Source of the DNA: Christensenella sp. UBA7703
Lineage (GTDB): Bacteria > Bacillota > Clostridia > Christensenellales > CAG-138
Assembly (NCBI GenBank): GCA_002482505.1
Contig: DLGD01000038.1
Span: forward strand, 1 to 64,000
DNA: 64,000 nt
Direction of reading: 5' to 3'
Of the stretch, positions 9,200 through 17,742 are shown in pieces; within the stretch, counting starts at the first letter, position 1, and each line of letters opens with the position of its first letter. Position numbers and translations under genes: made by a program. Under the pieces are notes generated by a model that was not told the DNA's origin, did no database searches, and saw only the letters and a program-made list of their open reading frames with translations.

Positions 9200-9378
9200 C
9201 CAAACATTTCAAATGTAACAGTTTTTAGTGTTTTTTTCTTTTTTTGTCTGTTTTCGACGTTATGTAGCGTTTTTATTAATTGTATTACATAATACATCAA
9301 AAACACGCGTTGTTATGTCACATGCGCGTGCTTTGCTATTTTTACATTATACATGAATATTCGCCGATTATTGCTCCG
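9200..9378. other. AT-rich intergenic region with an inverted repeat
   Basis: About 180 bases without a gene, much richer in A/T than the surroundings. It contains a perfect inverted repeat TGTATTA-CA-TAATACA at 9281-9296, of operator size. The minus-strand rfb operon ends at 9379, so this could be terminator-proximal sequence or a binding site; I see no strong hairpin with a T-run. Confidence 0.35.
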
Positions 9379-10440
9379 TTATTCACGGAATGATGGCGCA
9401 TACATGCGCGCATAATATTCCGTATATGCGCCTGAAAGCACATGCTCCATCCATTCTTCATTGTCTTGATACCAGCGAATCGTCTCCGAAATGCCCTGTT
9501 CAAAGGTATAGGATGGTGTCCAGCCAAGTCGGGTTGTGATCTTTGAGTTGTCGATGGCATACCTACGGTCGTGTCCCGGACGATCCTTAACAAAGTGAAT
9601 CAGCTCTTCGCTTGCGCCGAGTGAGTGGATGATCTGACGGATGATTTCGAGATTTGTGCGCTCATTGTTGCCGCCAATGTTGTATACTTCGCCCATTTCG
9701 CCGCGTATGAGCACCGCAAAAATCGCGCTGCAATGATCAAACACGTGTAGCCAGTCGCGAATCTGCATCCCGTCCCCATACACAGGCAGAGGTTTTTCCT
9801 CCATGCAGTTGTGAATCATCAGCGGAATAAGCTTTTCAGGGAACTGGTACGGCCCATAGTTGTTGGAGCAGCGTGTGATGTTAAGCGGCAGACCGAATGT
9901 CTCGAAATACGAGCGGCAAACAAGATCCGCGCTAGCTTTTGCGGCCGAATACGGGCTGTTCGGCATGAGCGGGCTGGCTTCGGAAAAGAGCCCTTCCCGC
10001 CCCAAGGCGCCGTACACTTCGTCCGTGGAAACCTGCAAAAACTTCACACCCGCGCGGTATTCCCTACTATATTTATCTTCCGGGTTGCTCTTCCAATGCA
10101 ACTTTGCAGTATCCAGCAGTGCTTGTGTGCCGAGAACATTGGTGGTTAAAAACAGTTCTGGATCGACGATGCTGCGATCCACATGCGACTCTGCCGCAAA
10201 ATTCACAACATGTGTGATGTCATGCTGAGAAAAAACTTCATCCAGCTTCGCTCTGTCGCGAATATCTGCGCGAATAAACACATAGCTCGCGTCCTGCGGA
10301 ATATCACGCAGGCTTTCGAGATTTCCCGCATAGGTCAGCGCATCTACGTTGATGATGCGGTGCTCCGGCGCGTGTTGCTTCATCCAGCGGATAAAGTTGC
10401 TGCCGATGAACCCCGCACCGCCTGTGACGAGGATGTTCAT
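9379..10440 (-). CDS. rfbB: dTDP-glucose 4,6-dehydratase
   Basis: Converts dTDP-glucose to dTDP-4-keto-6-deoxyglucose, second step of dTDP-L-rhamnose synthesis. 353 residues, standard length. The Rossmann motif GGAGFIGSNF is at the N-terminus, with NVDALTYAGNLESL typical of RfbB, STDEVYG in the middle, and the catalytic YSAAKAS (Tyr-x3-Lys). Its ATG overlaps the stop of the upstream transferase-RfbA gene by four bases (ATGA), so the two are translationally coupled. No rfbC or rfbD homologue is in the window, so rhamnose synthesis must be completed elsewhere or the keto-sugar is used differently. Confidence 0.96.
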   Translation of the reverse strand: MNILVTGGAGFIGSNFIRWMKQHAPEHRIINVDALTYAGNLESLRDIPQDASYVFIRADIRDRAKLDEVFSQHDITHVVNFAAESHVDRSIVDPELFLTTNVLGTQALLDTAKLHWKSNPEDKYSREYRAGVKFLQVSTDEVYGALGREGLFSEASPLMPNSPYSAAKASADLVCRSYFETFGLPLNITRCSNNYGPYQFPEKLIPLMIHNCMEEKPLPVYGDGMQIRDWLHVFDHCSAIFAVLIRGEMGEVYNIGGNNERTNLEIIRQIIHSLGASEELIHFVKDRPGHDRRYAIDNSKITTRLGWTPSYTFEQGISETIRWYQDNEEWMEHVLSGAYTEYYARMYAPSFRE

Positions 10441-12791
10441 TCTTTCCCCTCCCGTGCGAGCGCCAGCAGATATTGTCCATACTCCGTCATGCGAAGTTCC
10501 TCACCAAGCGATTTCAGCTGCTCGGTCGAGATGAACCCACGCCGCCAGGCAATCTCCTCGATACAGGAGATATAGAACCCCTGCCGCGACTGAACTGCCT
10601 CGACGTACTCAGCAGCCTTGAGCATGCCTTCGGGTGAGCCGGTGTCCAGCCAGGCCATCCCGCGGCCAAGCAGCTCCACATGTAGCTCTCCCAGCGTGAG
10701 ATAGGCGTTGTTGATGGACGTAATTTCAATTTCGCCTCGCGCGGACGGGCGAATATGCTTCGCAATCTCCACAACGCGGTTATCGTAAAAATACAGTCCC
10801 GGAACCGCAAAGTTGGACTTCGGGTGTTCCGGTTTTTCCTCAATGCCGATGACACGGTTGTTTTCGTCAAATTCCACAACGCCAAATGCGCGCGCGTCCT
10901 TGACCGGATAACCGAAAATCGTTGCACCGGACTTGCGTTCCATCACGCTGTTGAGTGTCGCGGTCAGGTCTTGCCCGAAAAAAACATTGTCCCCCAGAAT
11001 CAGACACACTGGGTCATCCCCGATGAAATCTGCGCCGAGAATAAATGCATCCGCGAGCCCGCGCGGCGTTTCCTGTACTTTGTAGGTGAAGCGCATGCCC
11101 AGCCGCTCGCCTGAGCCAAGCAGCCGTTCAAACACGGGGGTATCCTCCGGCGTGGAGATGATCAAAACATCCTTGATCGAAGCCAGCATCAGCACCGAGA
11201 GCGGATAATAGATCAAAGGTTTGTCATAGACGGGGAGCAGTTGCTTGCTGACGGCTTTCGTGCTCGGGTAAAAGCGGGTTCCGCGCCCGCCCGCGAGAAT
11301 GATGCCTTTCATGTGCGTTTCCCTCCGTTCTGCTTGTGGTTCGGCGGATGTGCGCTCCGGTATGGCTCTCGTTTCACCGTTGGTTTGGGTTTCTGCCGCG
11401 CTGTCTGCAAAAGGCTCTTCACACGTTTCGCAGGACTGCTCCATTTCGGACAGGCTGCTGACGCCAAAGCCCTCCGTGCTCTCCTCCGCCATGAACAGCA
11501 CCTTGAAAGTCATAAAGATCAACTGCAAGTCCCGCATGATGGAACAGTTTTCGATATAGAGCATATCCAGTTTGAGTTTATCTTCAAAGTTGGTGTTGTA
11601 TTTCCCATAGATCTGCGCGTAACCGGTAAGCCCCGCTTTCACCTTCATGCGATAGCGAAACTCCGGCATGCGTTCGCAATAAAAATCCACGTTTTCCGTC
11701 CGCTCCGCGCGCGGGCCGACAAGGGACATTTCTCCATGCAATATATTGAAAAACTGGGGCAATTCATCAATGCGTGTCGCGCGCATAAAACGCCCAAATG
11801 GCGTAATGCGATTGTCTCCGGGCTTGGTGAACTGCGCGCCGTTCTTCTCCGCGTCCACAATCATACTGCGGAATTTCAGCAGCGTGAATTTGTGATAGTT
11901 GCGTGTATAGCGCACCTGCGTAAAGAACACCGGCCCGCCGTCCTGCAGTTTGATAATCAGCGCGGCAATCAGCATAATGGGGCTAGTGAGGATGATCCCA
12001 ATCAGCGAAAAGCCGATATCCATAAGGCGTTTGACTGCCGCCTGCTCGGTCGAAAACGTGTGGTTCTTGCACTGGTAAACCAGTGAATCTCCGACGATGG
12101 TCTCATGCGCGTTATGGAATATGATGTCTTCCACCGTCGGCAGCACGAAAAGGCGTTTGTTCTGTTCAAAGCAATACTCCGTGAGTTCCAGCCGAAGTTC
12201 CCGCGAGATATCCCCCATAAAAACAGTGGAATACGGCTCCATGCAGCGTTTGATCGTCTCAACGCCCTGCGCTTCCGTGATGAGGAGATTGATCGTGTGG
12301 CGCTCCTTCATGAGGTCGATCTTGCGAAACACAGCCGCCTCGTGCTTGTCCCTGGAGCATACGACAATGCTCTCCCGCGCGGGATAAAGCGCATAGTAGA
12401 TTCTATCCGCACCGAAATAAAATAGCGCGGCAGCAACCCACTGCGCAAGCATCATGATCGAGATCGGCCCCATCTTCAGGAGTTGCTTTGCAGTCAAAGA
12501 AAGGATGAAATAGAAGATGAAGTTCGTTAAAAACGACGAAAGAATATAGGTAAACAGCAGTTCACGATAGCGCATGGTACCAATATTGAAGCAACGGTAG
12601 GTCGAAGCGAACGCGAGGAACACCACGAGATACAGAAACACAAACACCAGATATCCTTTGAACCAGAAGTCGGTCTCAGGATAAAAATGCGTCACCAAAT
12701 ACAAAAAGGCGCCGGCGGTGAGCGCCATGATCGCCAATTTGCAAAGTAATATGATAGAGCCTTTGAATCGCTTCGGTGAATATCTGGACAC
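10437..12791 (-). CDS. Fusion: polyprenyl glycosylphosphotransferase + glucose-1-phosphate thymidylyltransferase (RfbA)
   Basis: 784 residues in one uninterrupted frame. Residues 1-450 form a WbaP/WcaJ-like priming enzyme: several membrane helices, a central nucleotide-binding-like region, then the catalytic domain with KRLMDIGFSLIGII, KFRSM, RIDELPQ and LVGPRAE. It transfers sugar phosphate from a nucleotide sugar to undecaprenyl phosphate. Residues 450-493 are a Glu/Thr-rich linker. From M494 to the end is a complete 291-residue RfbA (GGRGTRFYPSTKAVSKQL) making dTDP-glucose. A GGAGGG ribosome site precedes codon 494 (ATG at 11312), so free RfbA may also be made. Start is GTG 12791 with AAGAGGAA upstream. 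Gene order and coupling to rfbB fit a glycan-initiation module. Confidence 0.9.
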   Translation of the reverse strand: MSRYSPKRFKGSIILLCKLAIMALTAGAFLYLVTHFYPETDFWFKGYLVFVFLYLVVFLAFASTYRCFNIGTMRYRELLFTYILSSFLTNFIFYFILSLTAKQLLKMGPISIMMLAQWVAAALFYFGADRIYYALYPARESIVVCSRDKHEAAVFRKIDLMKERHTINLLITEAQGVETIKRCMEPYSTVFMGDISRELRLELTEYCFEQNKRLFVLPTVEDIIFHNAHETIVGDSLVYQCKNHTFSTEQAAVKRLMDIGFSLIGIILTSPIMLIAALIIKLQDGGPVFFTQVRYTRNYHKFTLLKFRSMIVDAEKNGAQFTKPGDNRITPFGRFMRATRIDELPQFFNILHGEMSLVGPRAERTENVDFYCERMPEFRYRMKVKAGLTGYAQIYGKYNTNFEDKLKLDMLYIENCSIMRDLQLIFMTFKVLFMAEESTEGFGVSSLSEMEQSCETCEEPFADSAAETQTNGETRAIPERTSAEPQAERRETHMKGIILAGGRGTRFYPSTKAVSKQLLPVYDKPLIYYPLSVLMLASIKDVLIISTPEDTPVFERLLGSGERLGMRFTYKVQETPRGLADAFILGADFIGDDPVCLILGDNVFFGQDLTATLNSVMERKSGATIFGYPVKDARAFGVVEFDENNRVIGIEEKPEHPKSNFAVPGLYFYDNRVVEIAKHIRPSARGEIEITSINNAYLTLGELHVELLGRGMAWLDTGSPEGMLKAAEYVEAVQSRQGFYISCIEEIAWRRGFISTEQLKSLGEELRMTEYGQYLLALAREGKE
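11312..11329 (-). promoter_or_regulatory. Internal ribosome site before the RfbA part of the fusion
   Basis: GGAGGG lies nine bases ahead of ATG 11310-11312 inside the fused reading frame. The internal product would be 291 residues, exactly the usual RfbA size. Confidence 0.5.
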
Positions 12792-12902
12792 CCTGCGTTC
12801 CTCTTTCCTGTCTGGTTATCGGGCGGAAAAAGCGCTGAAAAACAGCTTGTTTGTTTGCCGAAAGCATACACAAACCAAAAGCCGCCGCGCGCCGCCGAAT
12901 CG

Positions 12903-12932
12903 ATTGTAGCACGCCAAGATTCGCCTTGTCAA
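12903..12932 (-). promoter_or_regulatory. Promoter of the transferase-rfbA / rfbB operon
   Basis: Minus strand TTGACA (12932-12927), 18 bases, TACAAT (12908-12903). Transcription would start near 12896, leaving a leader of about 105 bases before GTG 12791. Confidence 0.7.
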
Positions 12933-12965
12933 ACGCGTGCAATCCGGCTTTTTGCAGGGGTTCCC

Positions 12966-13970
12966 CTACTCTTTGATCGCTTCAGCCGCTTGCGCTTTTG
13001 CGTCTGCCGATTCGCTCTTATGATCAGTCAATTTCTCTTTAAACCGTCGTTCCAGCAGACTCAACCCCAGCCCAAGAAGGAAGAAAACCGGGCATGACCA
13101 CGTAAACTGGCGCACGATGTTTGGCAAAACCAGACCCACAGACCCAAGCACGAATCCGATCACCGCCGCGTAGGACGTTGAATGATGCCGCTTGAGCATA
13201 CGGTTGACTAGCTTGATGATCAGAATCGAAACCAAGCCGAATGCGCCAACCATCGCCAGCAGCGGCAGAAAATGCGCGCTAAGGTTTTGGATCATCCCAG
13301 TCAAGCCCGAAGAAGCCAAAGACCGGAAATCCAATACGCTCGCGATCGTTGCAATCACCGCGGGGTACAGCCCGAGGTATACAAGTATGAAGGAAGAGCT
13401 GATGCCGGGAATGATCGTGCCAAAGGAGAGCACCGCGCCCGCAATCAACGCGCCGAGGATCGACAGATCTTCCACTTCTGCATTACCGACCACATTGGAT
13501 TCGCCCAGCGCAAAGAGCATCACAAACCCCAACCCGAGCAGCGCCGCGACGGCATGCTTTCCTTTTATCTTCGGTCCATCGAGCCGCACTTCCTGAAATA
13601 AGTCCGGCAGGCTGCCGAGAACCAGTCCTGTGAACAGCGAAAGCAGCTGCACTTCAAATTTTGCAATCACCAGGCTCAACACATTGCTGGTCAAGAGAAT
13701 ACCGATCACGCCACCTATGCCAAGCGGGAGCAGGTAACGCATATTTTGCCTGAAATTTTGAAACAGCGTGCCGATGGCTTGCAGCATCTTTTCATACATG
13801 CCAAGGCTGATTGCGAGAATCCCGCCGGAAGCGCCGGGCAGCACGCCGCCGATGCCGAGCACAACACCGCAAATGGCGCGGTAAAGAATCGATTGCAGCC
13901 TGCTCTGTTCTGGTTTTTTCGCTTCTTGCGCTGCGCTGTGCGCCGGAGTCGGTTTGTTCCGTTTCTTCAT
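12966..13970 (-). CDS. DUF368 membrane protein, PopT-type polyprenyl-phosphate transporter
   Basis: 334 residues with about eight to nine membrane helices. The family signature GIGGVLPGASGGILAISLGMYEKML is present near residue 40, and the repeat-like FGTIIPGISSSFILVYLGLY occurs near 190, giving the internal symmetry of the DUF368 family. Members of this family (PopT) have been shown to return undecaprenyl phosphate across the membrane. Position just upstream of a priming glycosylphosphotransferase that consumes undecaprenyl phosphate agrees with that role. ATG 13970 follows a GGGAGA site. A lipoprotein gene precedes it by 58 bases; a separate promoter follows it, so it is not obligatorily co-transcribed with rfb. 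Confidence 0.88.
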   Translation of the reverse strand: MKKRNKPTPAHSAAQEAKKPEQSRLQSILYRAICGVVLGIGGVLPGASGGILAISLGMYEKMLQAIGTLFQNFRQNMRYLLPLGIGGVIGILLTSNVLSLVIAKFEVQLLSLFTGLVLGSLPDLFQEVRLDGPKIKGKHAVAALLGLGFVMLFALGESNVVGNAEVEDLSILGALIAGAVLSFGTIIPGISSSFILVYLGLYPAVIATIASVLDFRSLASSGLTGMIQNLSAHFLPLLAMVGAFGLVSILIIKLVNRMLKRHHSTSYAAVIGFVLGSVGLVLPNIVRQFTWSCPVFFLLGLGLSLLERRFKEKLTDHKSESADAKAQAAEAIKE

Positions 13971-14028
13971 TCGCTCTCCCGTCTATCGTTGCGCCGGCGC
14001 GATGCCCTCTTTGCGCCATCTAGAAAAA

Positions 14029-14634
14029 TCATGGTTGCATTGGCGGAATATACTCCGCTTTCACATTGCTGATCATCGCGTTCTCCGGAGAGTCTGCATT
14101 CAGCGCGGACTGATCATCCGAGGCGGCATAGGTATATTCCGCCGTTGCTTCCGCCGTGGTTGCGTTGCCGTCCAGTACGAGTTCGCCGGCGTAAAGTACC
14201 TGGTTTTTCCAGCGCAGGGTACCTTCCACATAGAACATATAGGTTCCGTCCGCAACGCGCGCGCCGCTTTGATCGGTCAAGTCCCAAATATAACGCACTG
14301 AACCGGATTTTGGCGTTGCCCCGGAAACCCCGTCCGGCACGCCTGTTTCGGCATCTGAGCGCTCCACCCAGACGGGAATCGCGTCCGGTCGCTTTTGGTA
14401 ACCGCCTTTTGCGGTAAAGTTTGTGACAAACAGGGTCTTAACGAGCATGCCGTTTGCGTCCTCAATCCACACCGCAAACTGGTTGGATGCATATCCCCCT
14501 TGCTTTGCAAAGTCAAACGAAACGGCGACGATATCGTCATTCCGCTGTTCCTGCGCTGCAGGTGTAGCCGCGCAACCGGAAACAAGCAACAGCACCGCAG
14601 ATACGATCGCGAGCAGAAAAGCTGTCTTTTTCAT
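14029..14634 (-). CDS. Lipoprotein with DUF2271-like domain
   Basis: 201 residues from ATG 14634, which has GAGGGGGA upstream; the longer frame to 14730 lacks a site and would bury the signal peptide. MKK followed by a hydrophobic stretch and lipobox VSGC gives a lipidated Cys near residue 20. The mature part contains QFAVWIEDANGMLVKTLFVT, the pattern I associate with DUF2271 (secreted proteins often next to flavin-transfer or redox genes), and a later Trp/Tyr-rich beta segment. Role unknown; probably an extracytoplasmic binding or assembly factor. An extended -10 (TGATATAAT, ending near 14756) lies about 115 bases upstream. Confidence 0.75.
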   Translation of the reverse strand: MKKTAFLLAIVSAVLLLVSGCAATPAAQEQRNDDIVAVSFDFAKQGGYASNQFAVWIEDANGMLVKTLFVTNFTAKGGYQKRPDAIPVWVERSDAETGVPDGVSGATPKSGSVRYIWDLTDQSGARVADGTYMFYVEGTLRWKNQVLYAGELVLDGNATTAEATAEYTYAASDDQSALNADSPENAMISNVKAEYIPPMQP

Positions 14635-14872
14635 AAATAGAATCCCCCTCTTTGAATCATCCTGTCCCGCACAGGCAGCCCACAAATTCCCCCTGAAGGC
14701 CTGCCCAATCCTGTTGGTTTTTCTGATCAAGTAATCACGGTTGAATCGTCAACTGATTATATCAAACACCCCGCGCCCACTCGGTGAAATTTCGGCAAAC
14801 TTTTGCCGGCCGACTGCTCTCTTGCGTTATTATGCAAGATTTCTTTGCTTTGCGCGTGCATATAACAAAAGA

Positions 14873-14882
14873 GAAACGTTTC
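14873..14882. promoter_or_regulatory. Upstream LacI-type half operator
   Basis: GAAACGTTTC, the core of the LacI-family palindrome found three times further downstream, about 43 bases upstream of the -35. Its spacing from the main sites (about 86 bases) would suit looping. Confidence 0.45.
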
Positions 14883-14915
14883 ATGCCACTCCAAACTTCA
14901 CGAACTAAATTTCTG

Positions 14916-14944
14916 TTGACAAGCTTAACCGGGTTGGATATAAT
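14916..14944 (+). promoter_or_regulatory. Consensus promoter of the LacI/ABC transporter operon
   Basis: TTGACA (14916-14921), 17-base spacer, TATAAT (14939-14944): a perfect match to the vegetative consensus. Start would be near 14951, immediately before the operator cluster. Confidence 0.88.
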
Positions 14945-14958
14945 GTAGTTGCAAGTTC

Positions 14959-14996
14959 TGGAAACGTTTCCAGTATCGTTTCCAGTAACGTTTCCA
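14959..14996 (+). promoter_or_regulatory. Three 12-base-phased LacI-family operators
   Basis: The palindrome TGGAAACGTTTCCA (14959-14972) is followed by two more CGTTTCCA boxes at 14977-14984 and 14989-14996, each offset by exactly 12 bases. They begin at the predicted transcription start, so binding would block initiation or escape. The adjacent LacI-type gene is the natural ligand, implying autoregulation. Confidence 0.75.
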
Positions 14997-15184
14997 AATG
15001 ATACAAGTGAACATTCCAATCGATGCTTTCTTCTGCGGCAGCTCGCCGCGCAAAACACCGAACGAATATACAAGCAAACAGAAAAACGAAACACCATCTG
15101 CCTTACCTGCTCAGTCGCAGGAGTTTGGAAAGCATTCCGGTTTCGCCTGCTTCGAATCCAGATAAAGGAACATGTTGGACGACT

Positions 15185-16207
15185 ATGACGAATATCAAGG
15201 ACATCGCGTTTCACTGCGGCGTGGCAATCAGCACGGTTTCACGCGTGCTCAACAACCATCCGGACGTCAGTGAAGACACGCGAGAAAAAGTGCTCCGCGC
15301 GGTCAACGAACTGCACTATATCCCAAACACCAGTGCAAGAAACCTCGTTCGCACCAGTTCGGACACCATTGCGCTGCTCGTCAAAGGCGTCAACAACCCG
15401 TTTTTTGCCAAGCTCATCAAAGTGATCGACCGCGAGATCACGCGGCAAGGCTACACGTTGGAACTGCACCACATGGACACCTCGGAGGACGAACTCCGCA
15501 TCGGTGCGCAGCTCACCAACGAGCGAAAGCTCATCGGCATCCTCTTCCTCGGCGGACGGTTCAACTATTCGCCGGAAGAAATAGCCTTGATCAATGTCCC
15601 CAGCGTGTTTTGCACCTATACCAATACGTTTGGCACGCTCGACGCGGGGGCTTACAGCTCCGTCGCCATCGACGACAAGCAGGCCGCGCGGGACGCGGTA
15701 GACACGCTCGTTTCGCTTGGACATAAAAAGATCGCAATCCTGACAGACAACGACTGCGACAACTCCATCAGCGAGCTGCGATTTCAGGGGTATAAAGATG
15801 CGCTCGGCAAGCACGGCATTCCCTTTGACCCGAACCTCGTCGCCTGTACCGGCACATTTTCAGACATGCACGCAATCTATCAGGCAACAAGCAGCCTGAT
15901 TGCGCGGGATAGCAGCTTTACCGCGATATTCGCCATTGCAGACTTAATGGCGATTGCCGCGATCAAATCGCTCAGCGATCACGGGAAGAAAGTTCCGGAG
16001 GACTGCTCCGTTGTCGCAATCGACGGGCTGGATCTTTCCGAATATACGTTACCGACGCTGACCACGCTGGTGCAGCCCGCGGAGGATATGGGGCTTGCCT
16101 GCGCGAAAACCATCATCGAGCTCATCGAGCACCCAGGCAGAAACCGCCAATTTACGTTTGAAACCTTGCTCCGCCCCGGTGGGTCGGTTCGCAGAATAGA
16201 CAAGTAA
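15185..16207 (+). CDS. LacI-family transcriptional regulator
   Basis: 340 residues from ATG 15185 (MTNIKDIAFHCGVAISTVSRVLNN). Residues 3-50 form the LacI helix-turn-helix and hinge, the rest a periplasmic-binding-like sugar sensor domain with AIFAIADLMAIAAIKSL and the C-terminal DLSEYTLPTLTTL. The frame upstream to 15023 shows no homology and lacks a ribosome site; AAAGGA lies somewhat far (15 bases) from the chosen ATG. The leader from the promoter is about 230 bases. It heads a probable operon with the sugar transporter (95-base gap), so it likely represses uptake of an alpha-glucan sugar, relieved by that sugar or a metabolite. Confidence 0.94.
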   Translation: MTNIKDIAFHCGVAISTVSRVLNNHPDVSEDTREKVLRAVNELHYIPNTSARNLVRTSSDTIALLVKGVNNPFFAKLIKVIDREITRQGYTLELHHMDTSEDELRIGAQLTNERKLIGILFLGGRFNYSPEEIALINVPSVFCTYTNTFGTLDAGAYSSVAIDDKQAARDAVDTLVSLGHKKIAILTDNDCDNSISELRFQGYKDALGKHGIPFDPNLVACTGTFSDMHAIYQATSSLIARDSSFTAIFAIADLMAIAAIKSLSDHGKKVPEDCSVVAIDGLDLSEYTLPTLTTLVQPAEDMGLACAKTIIELIEHPGRNRQFTFETLLRPGGSVRRIDK

Positions 16208-16252
16208 GCAAAATAGACAGGATGGATCTCCAGTTTGACTTGTTAGGAATCT

Positions 16253-16270
16253 AAGAGCCTTCGGGTTCTA
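16253..16270 (+). promoter_or_regulatory. UUCG-capped hairpin between regulator and binding-protein genes
   Basis: AGAGCC-TTCG-GGTTCT forms a six-base stem with a stable UUCG tetraloop in the 95-base gap. No T-run follows, so it is more likely an mRNA-processing or stability element than a terminator. Confidence 0.35.
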
Positions 16271-16302
16271 GAGAATACACAACGAAAAGGAAGGAACGTT
16301 TT

Positions 16303-17649
16303 ATGAAAAAGCTATTTGCTCTGATTCTAGTTGCTATGCTGGCGTTTGCATGTGTTGCATGCCAAACCGCAGCCCCCGCCCCCGCGGCGGAAAAACCCGC
16401 GGCAACGCAGGCCCCCGCCACGGAAGCTCCTGCCGTGGACACCCCTGCCGTAACCGGCAAGGTGTACTATCTCAACTTCAAACCGGAAGCCGATGCCGCA
16501 TGGCAGGCGCTTGCAGCGCAATACACCGAGAAGACCGGTGTACCCGTGACCGTCGTCACCGCTGCCTCCGGCACCTATTCCGAAACACTGACCGCCGAGA
16601 TGGACAAGGGCGCTGCGGCGCCGACGCTGTTCCAGTGCGGCAACAAAGCGGGCCTCGACACCTGGGGCGACTTCTGCTATGACTTCACGGGTACCGATGT
16701 TTACAAGCAGATGACCACCAACGACTTCAACCTGTTCAAAGACAGCGGCGAAGTCGCGGCAATCGGCTATTGCTATGAGTGCTTCGGCATCATCGTCAAT
16801 ACCGCTCTGCTCGAAAAAGCGGGACACTCCCTCTCCGAGATCACCGACTTTGCCTCTCTCAAAGCCGTTGTGGAAGACATCCACAAAAACGCTGCAACCC
16901 TGGGCTTTGATGCCTTCACCTCCTCCGGTCTGGACGGCTCCTCGAGCTGGCGTTTCTCCGGCCACCTTGCCAATATGCCGCTGTTCTATGAATTCCGTGA
17001 CGACGGCGTGACCGCGCAGCCCGCGAGCATCACCGGCAAATATATGGAAAACTTCAAGAACATCTGGGATCTCTACATCAACAACTCTGCAACCGCCCCC
17101 TCGCAGCTCGCAACCGCGACCGGCGACCAGGCGGAAGCCGAATTTGGCGAAGGCAAAGCCGTGTTCTATCAAAACGGCTCTTGGGAATTCAGCAACCTCA
17201 CCACGAAGTTTGCCATGAGCCCGGATAGCCTTGCCATGATCCCGATCTATGTCGGCGTCGATGGCGAATCCAATGCGGGGCTTTGCGCCGGCACCGAGAA
17301 TATGTGGGCAGTCAACTCCAAGGCAGCGCCGGAAGACATTCAGGCAACTCTCGACTTCCTCAACTGGGTTGTGACCTCTGACGAGGGCACGACGATGATG
17401 GCGGAGCAGTTTGGCCCAATCCCGTTCAAAAACGCGAAGGAAACCACCAACGTCTTCTTCAATGACGCGAACAAATACCTTGCCGAGGGCAAGTATGTTG
17501 TCACCTGGGCGTTCAACTTCACGCCGAATGTGGACACATGGCGTGCAGGCGTTGTCGCAGCATTGACGCAGTATTCCGCTGGCGGAAGCTGGGACGATGT
17601 CGTCACCGCGTTTGTCGCAGGCTGGGCAACCCAGTATGCCGCGCAATAA
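16303..17649 (+). CDS. Extracellular sugar-binding lipoprotein of an ABC importer
   Basis: 448 residues. The signal peptide MKKLFALILVAMLAFACVAC ends in a lipobox with Cys near 17-20; a Pro/Ala/Thr linker of about 30 residues tethers the mature domain. The fold is that of family 1 (MalE-like) binding proteins, with IPIYVGVDGESN, AGTENMWAVN and QATLDFLNWVVTSDEG typical of the C-terminal lobe. ATG 16303 follows GGAAGGAACG. It precedes two permeases and malQ, suggesting maltodextrin as the ligand, but the specificity is inferred from context only. A stable hairpin just downstream could help give it more mRNA than the permeases. Confidence 0.92.
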   Translation: MKKLFALILVAMLAFACVACQTAAPAPAAEKPAATQAPATEAPAVDTPAVTGKVYYLNFKPEADAAWQALAAQYTEKTGVPVTVVTAASGTYSETLTAEMDKGAAAPTLFQCGNKAGLDTWGDFCYDFTGTDVYKQMTTNDFNLFKDSGEVAAIGYCYECFGIIVNTALLEKAGHSLSEITDFASLKAVVEDIHKNAATLGFDAFTSSGLDGSSSWRFSGHLANMPLFYEFRDDGVTAQPASITGKYMENFKNIWDLYINNSATAPSQLATATGDQAEAEFGEGKAVFYQNGSWEFSNLTTKFAMSPDSLAMIPIYVGVDGESNAGLCAGTENMWAVNSKAAPEDIQATLDFLNWVVTSDEGTTMMAEQFGPIPFKNAKETTNVFFNDANKYLAEGKYVVTWAFNFTPNVDTWRAGVVAALTQYSAGGSWDDVVTAFVAGWATQYAAQ

Positions 17650-17686
17650 ACACGCGCTAACGAAAAGTAAGTTCGTATGACTCTGC

Positions 17687-17712
17687 GGGGGCGAGTGTTT
17701 GTGCTCGCCCCC
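17687..17712 (+). promoter_or_regulatory. GC-rich intercistronic hairpin
   Basis: GGGGGCGAG/CTCGCCCCC, nine base pairs with an eight-base loop, directly between the binding-protein and first permease genes. There is no T-run, which fits partial attenuation or 3'-end protection rather than full termination. Confidence 0.6.
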
Positions 17713-17742
17713 ATTCTGCACATAGCACCAAGGGAGGTCGCC

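Noticed and set aside
14998..15168. 56-codon ORF in the LacI leader
   Set aside because: Starts inside an operator box with no ribosome site and has no recognisable sequence.
16327..17721. 464-codon minus-strand ORF opposite the sugar-binding protein
   Set aside because: Shadow of a lipoprotein gene with a clear signal peptide; His/Arg-rich translation with no family.
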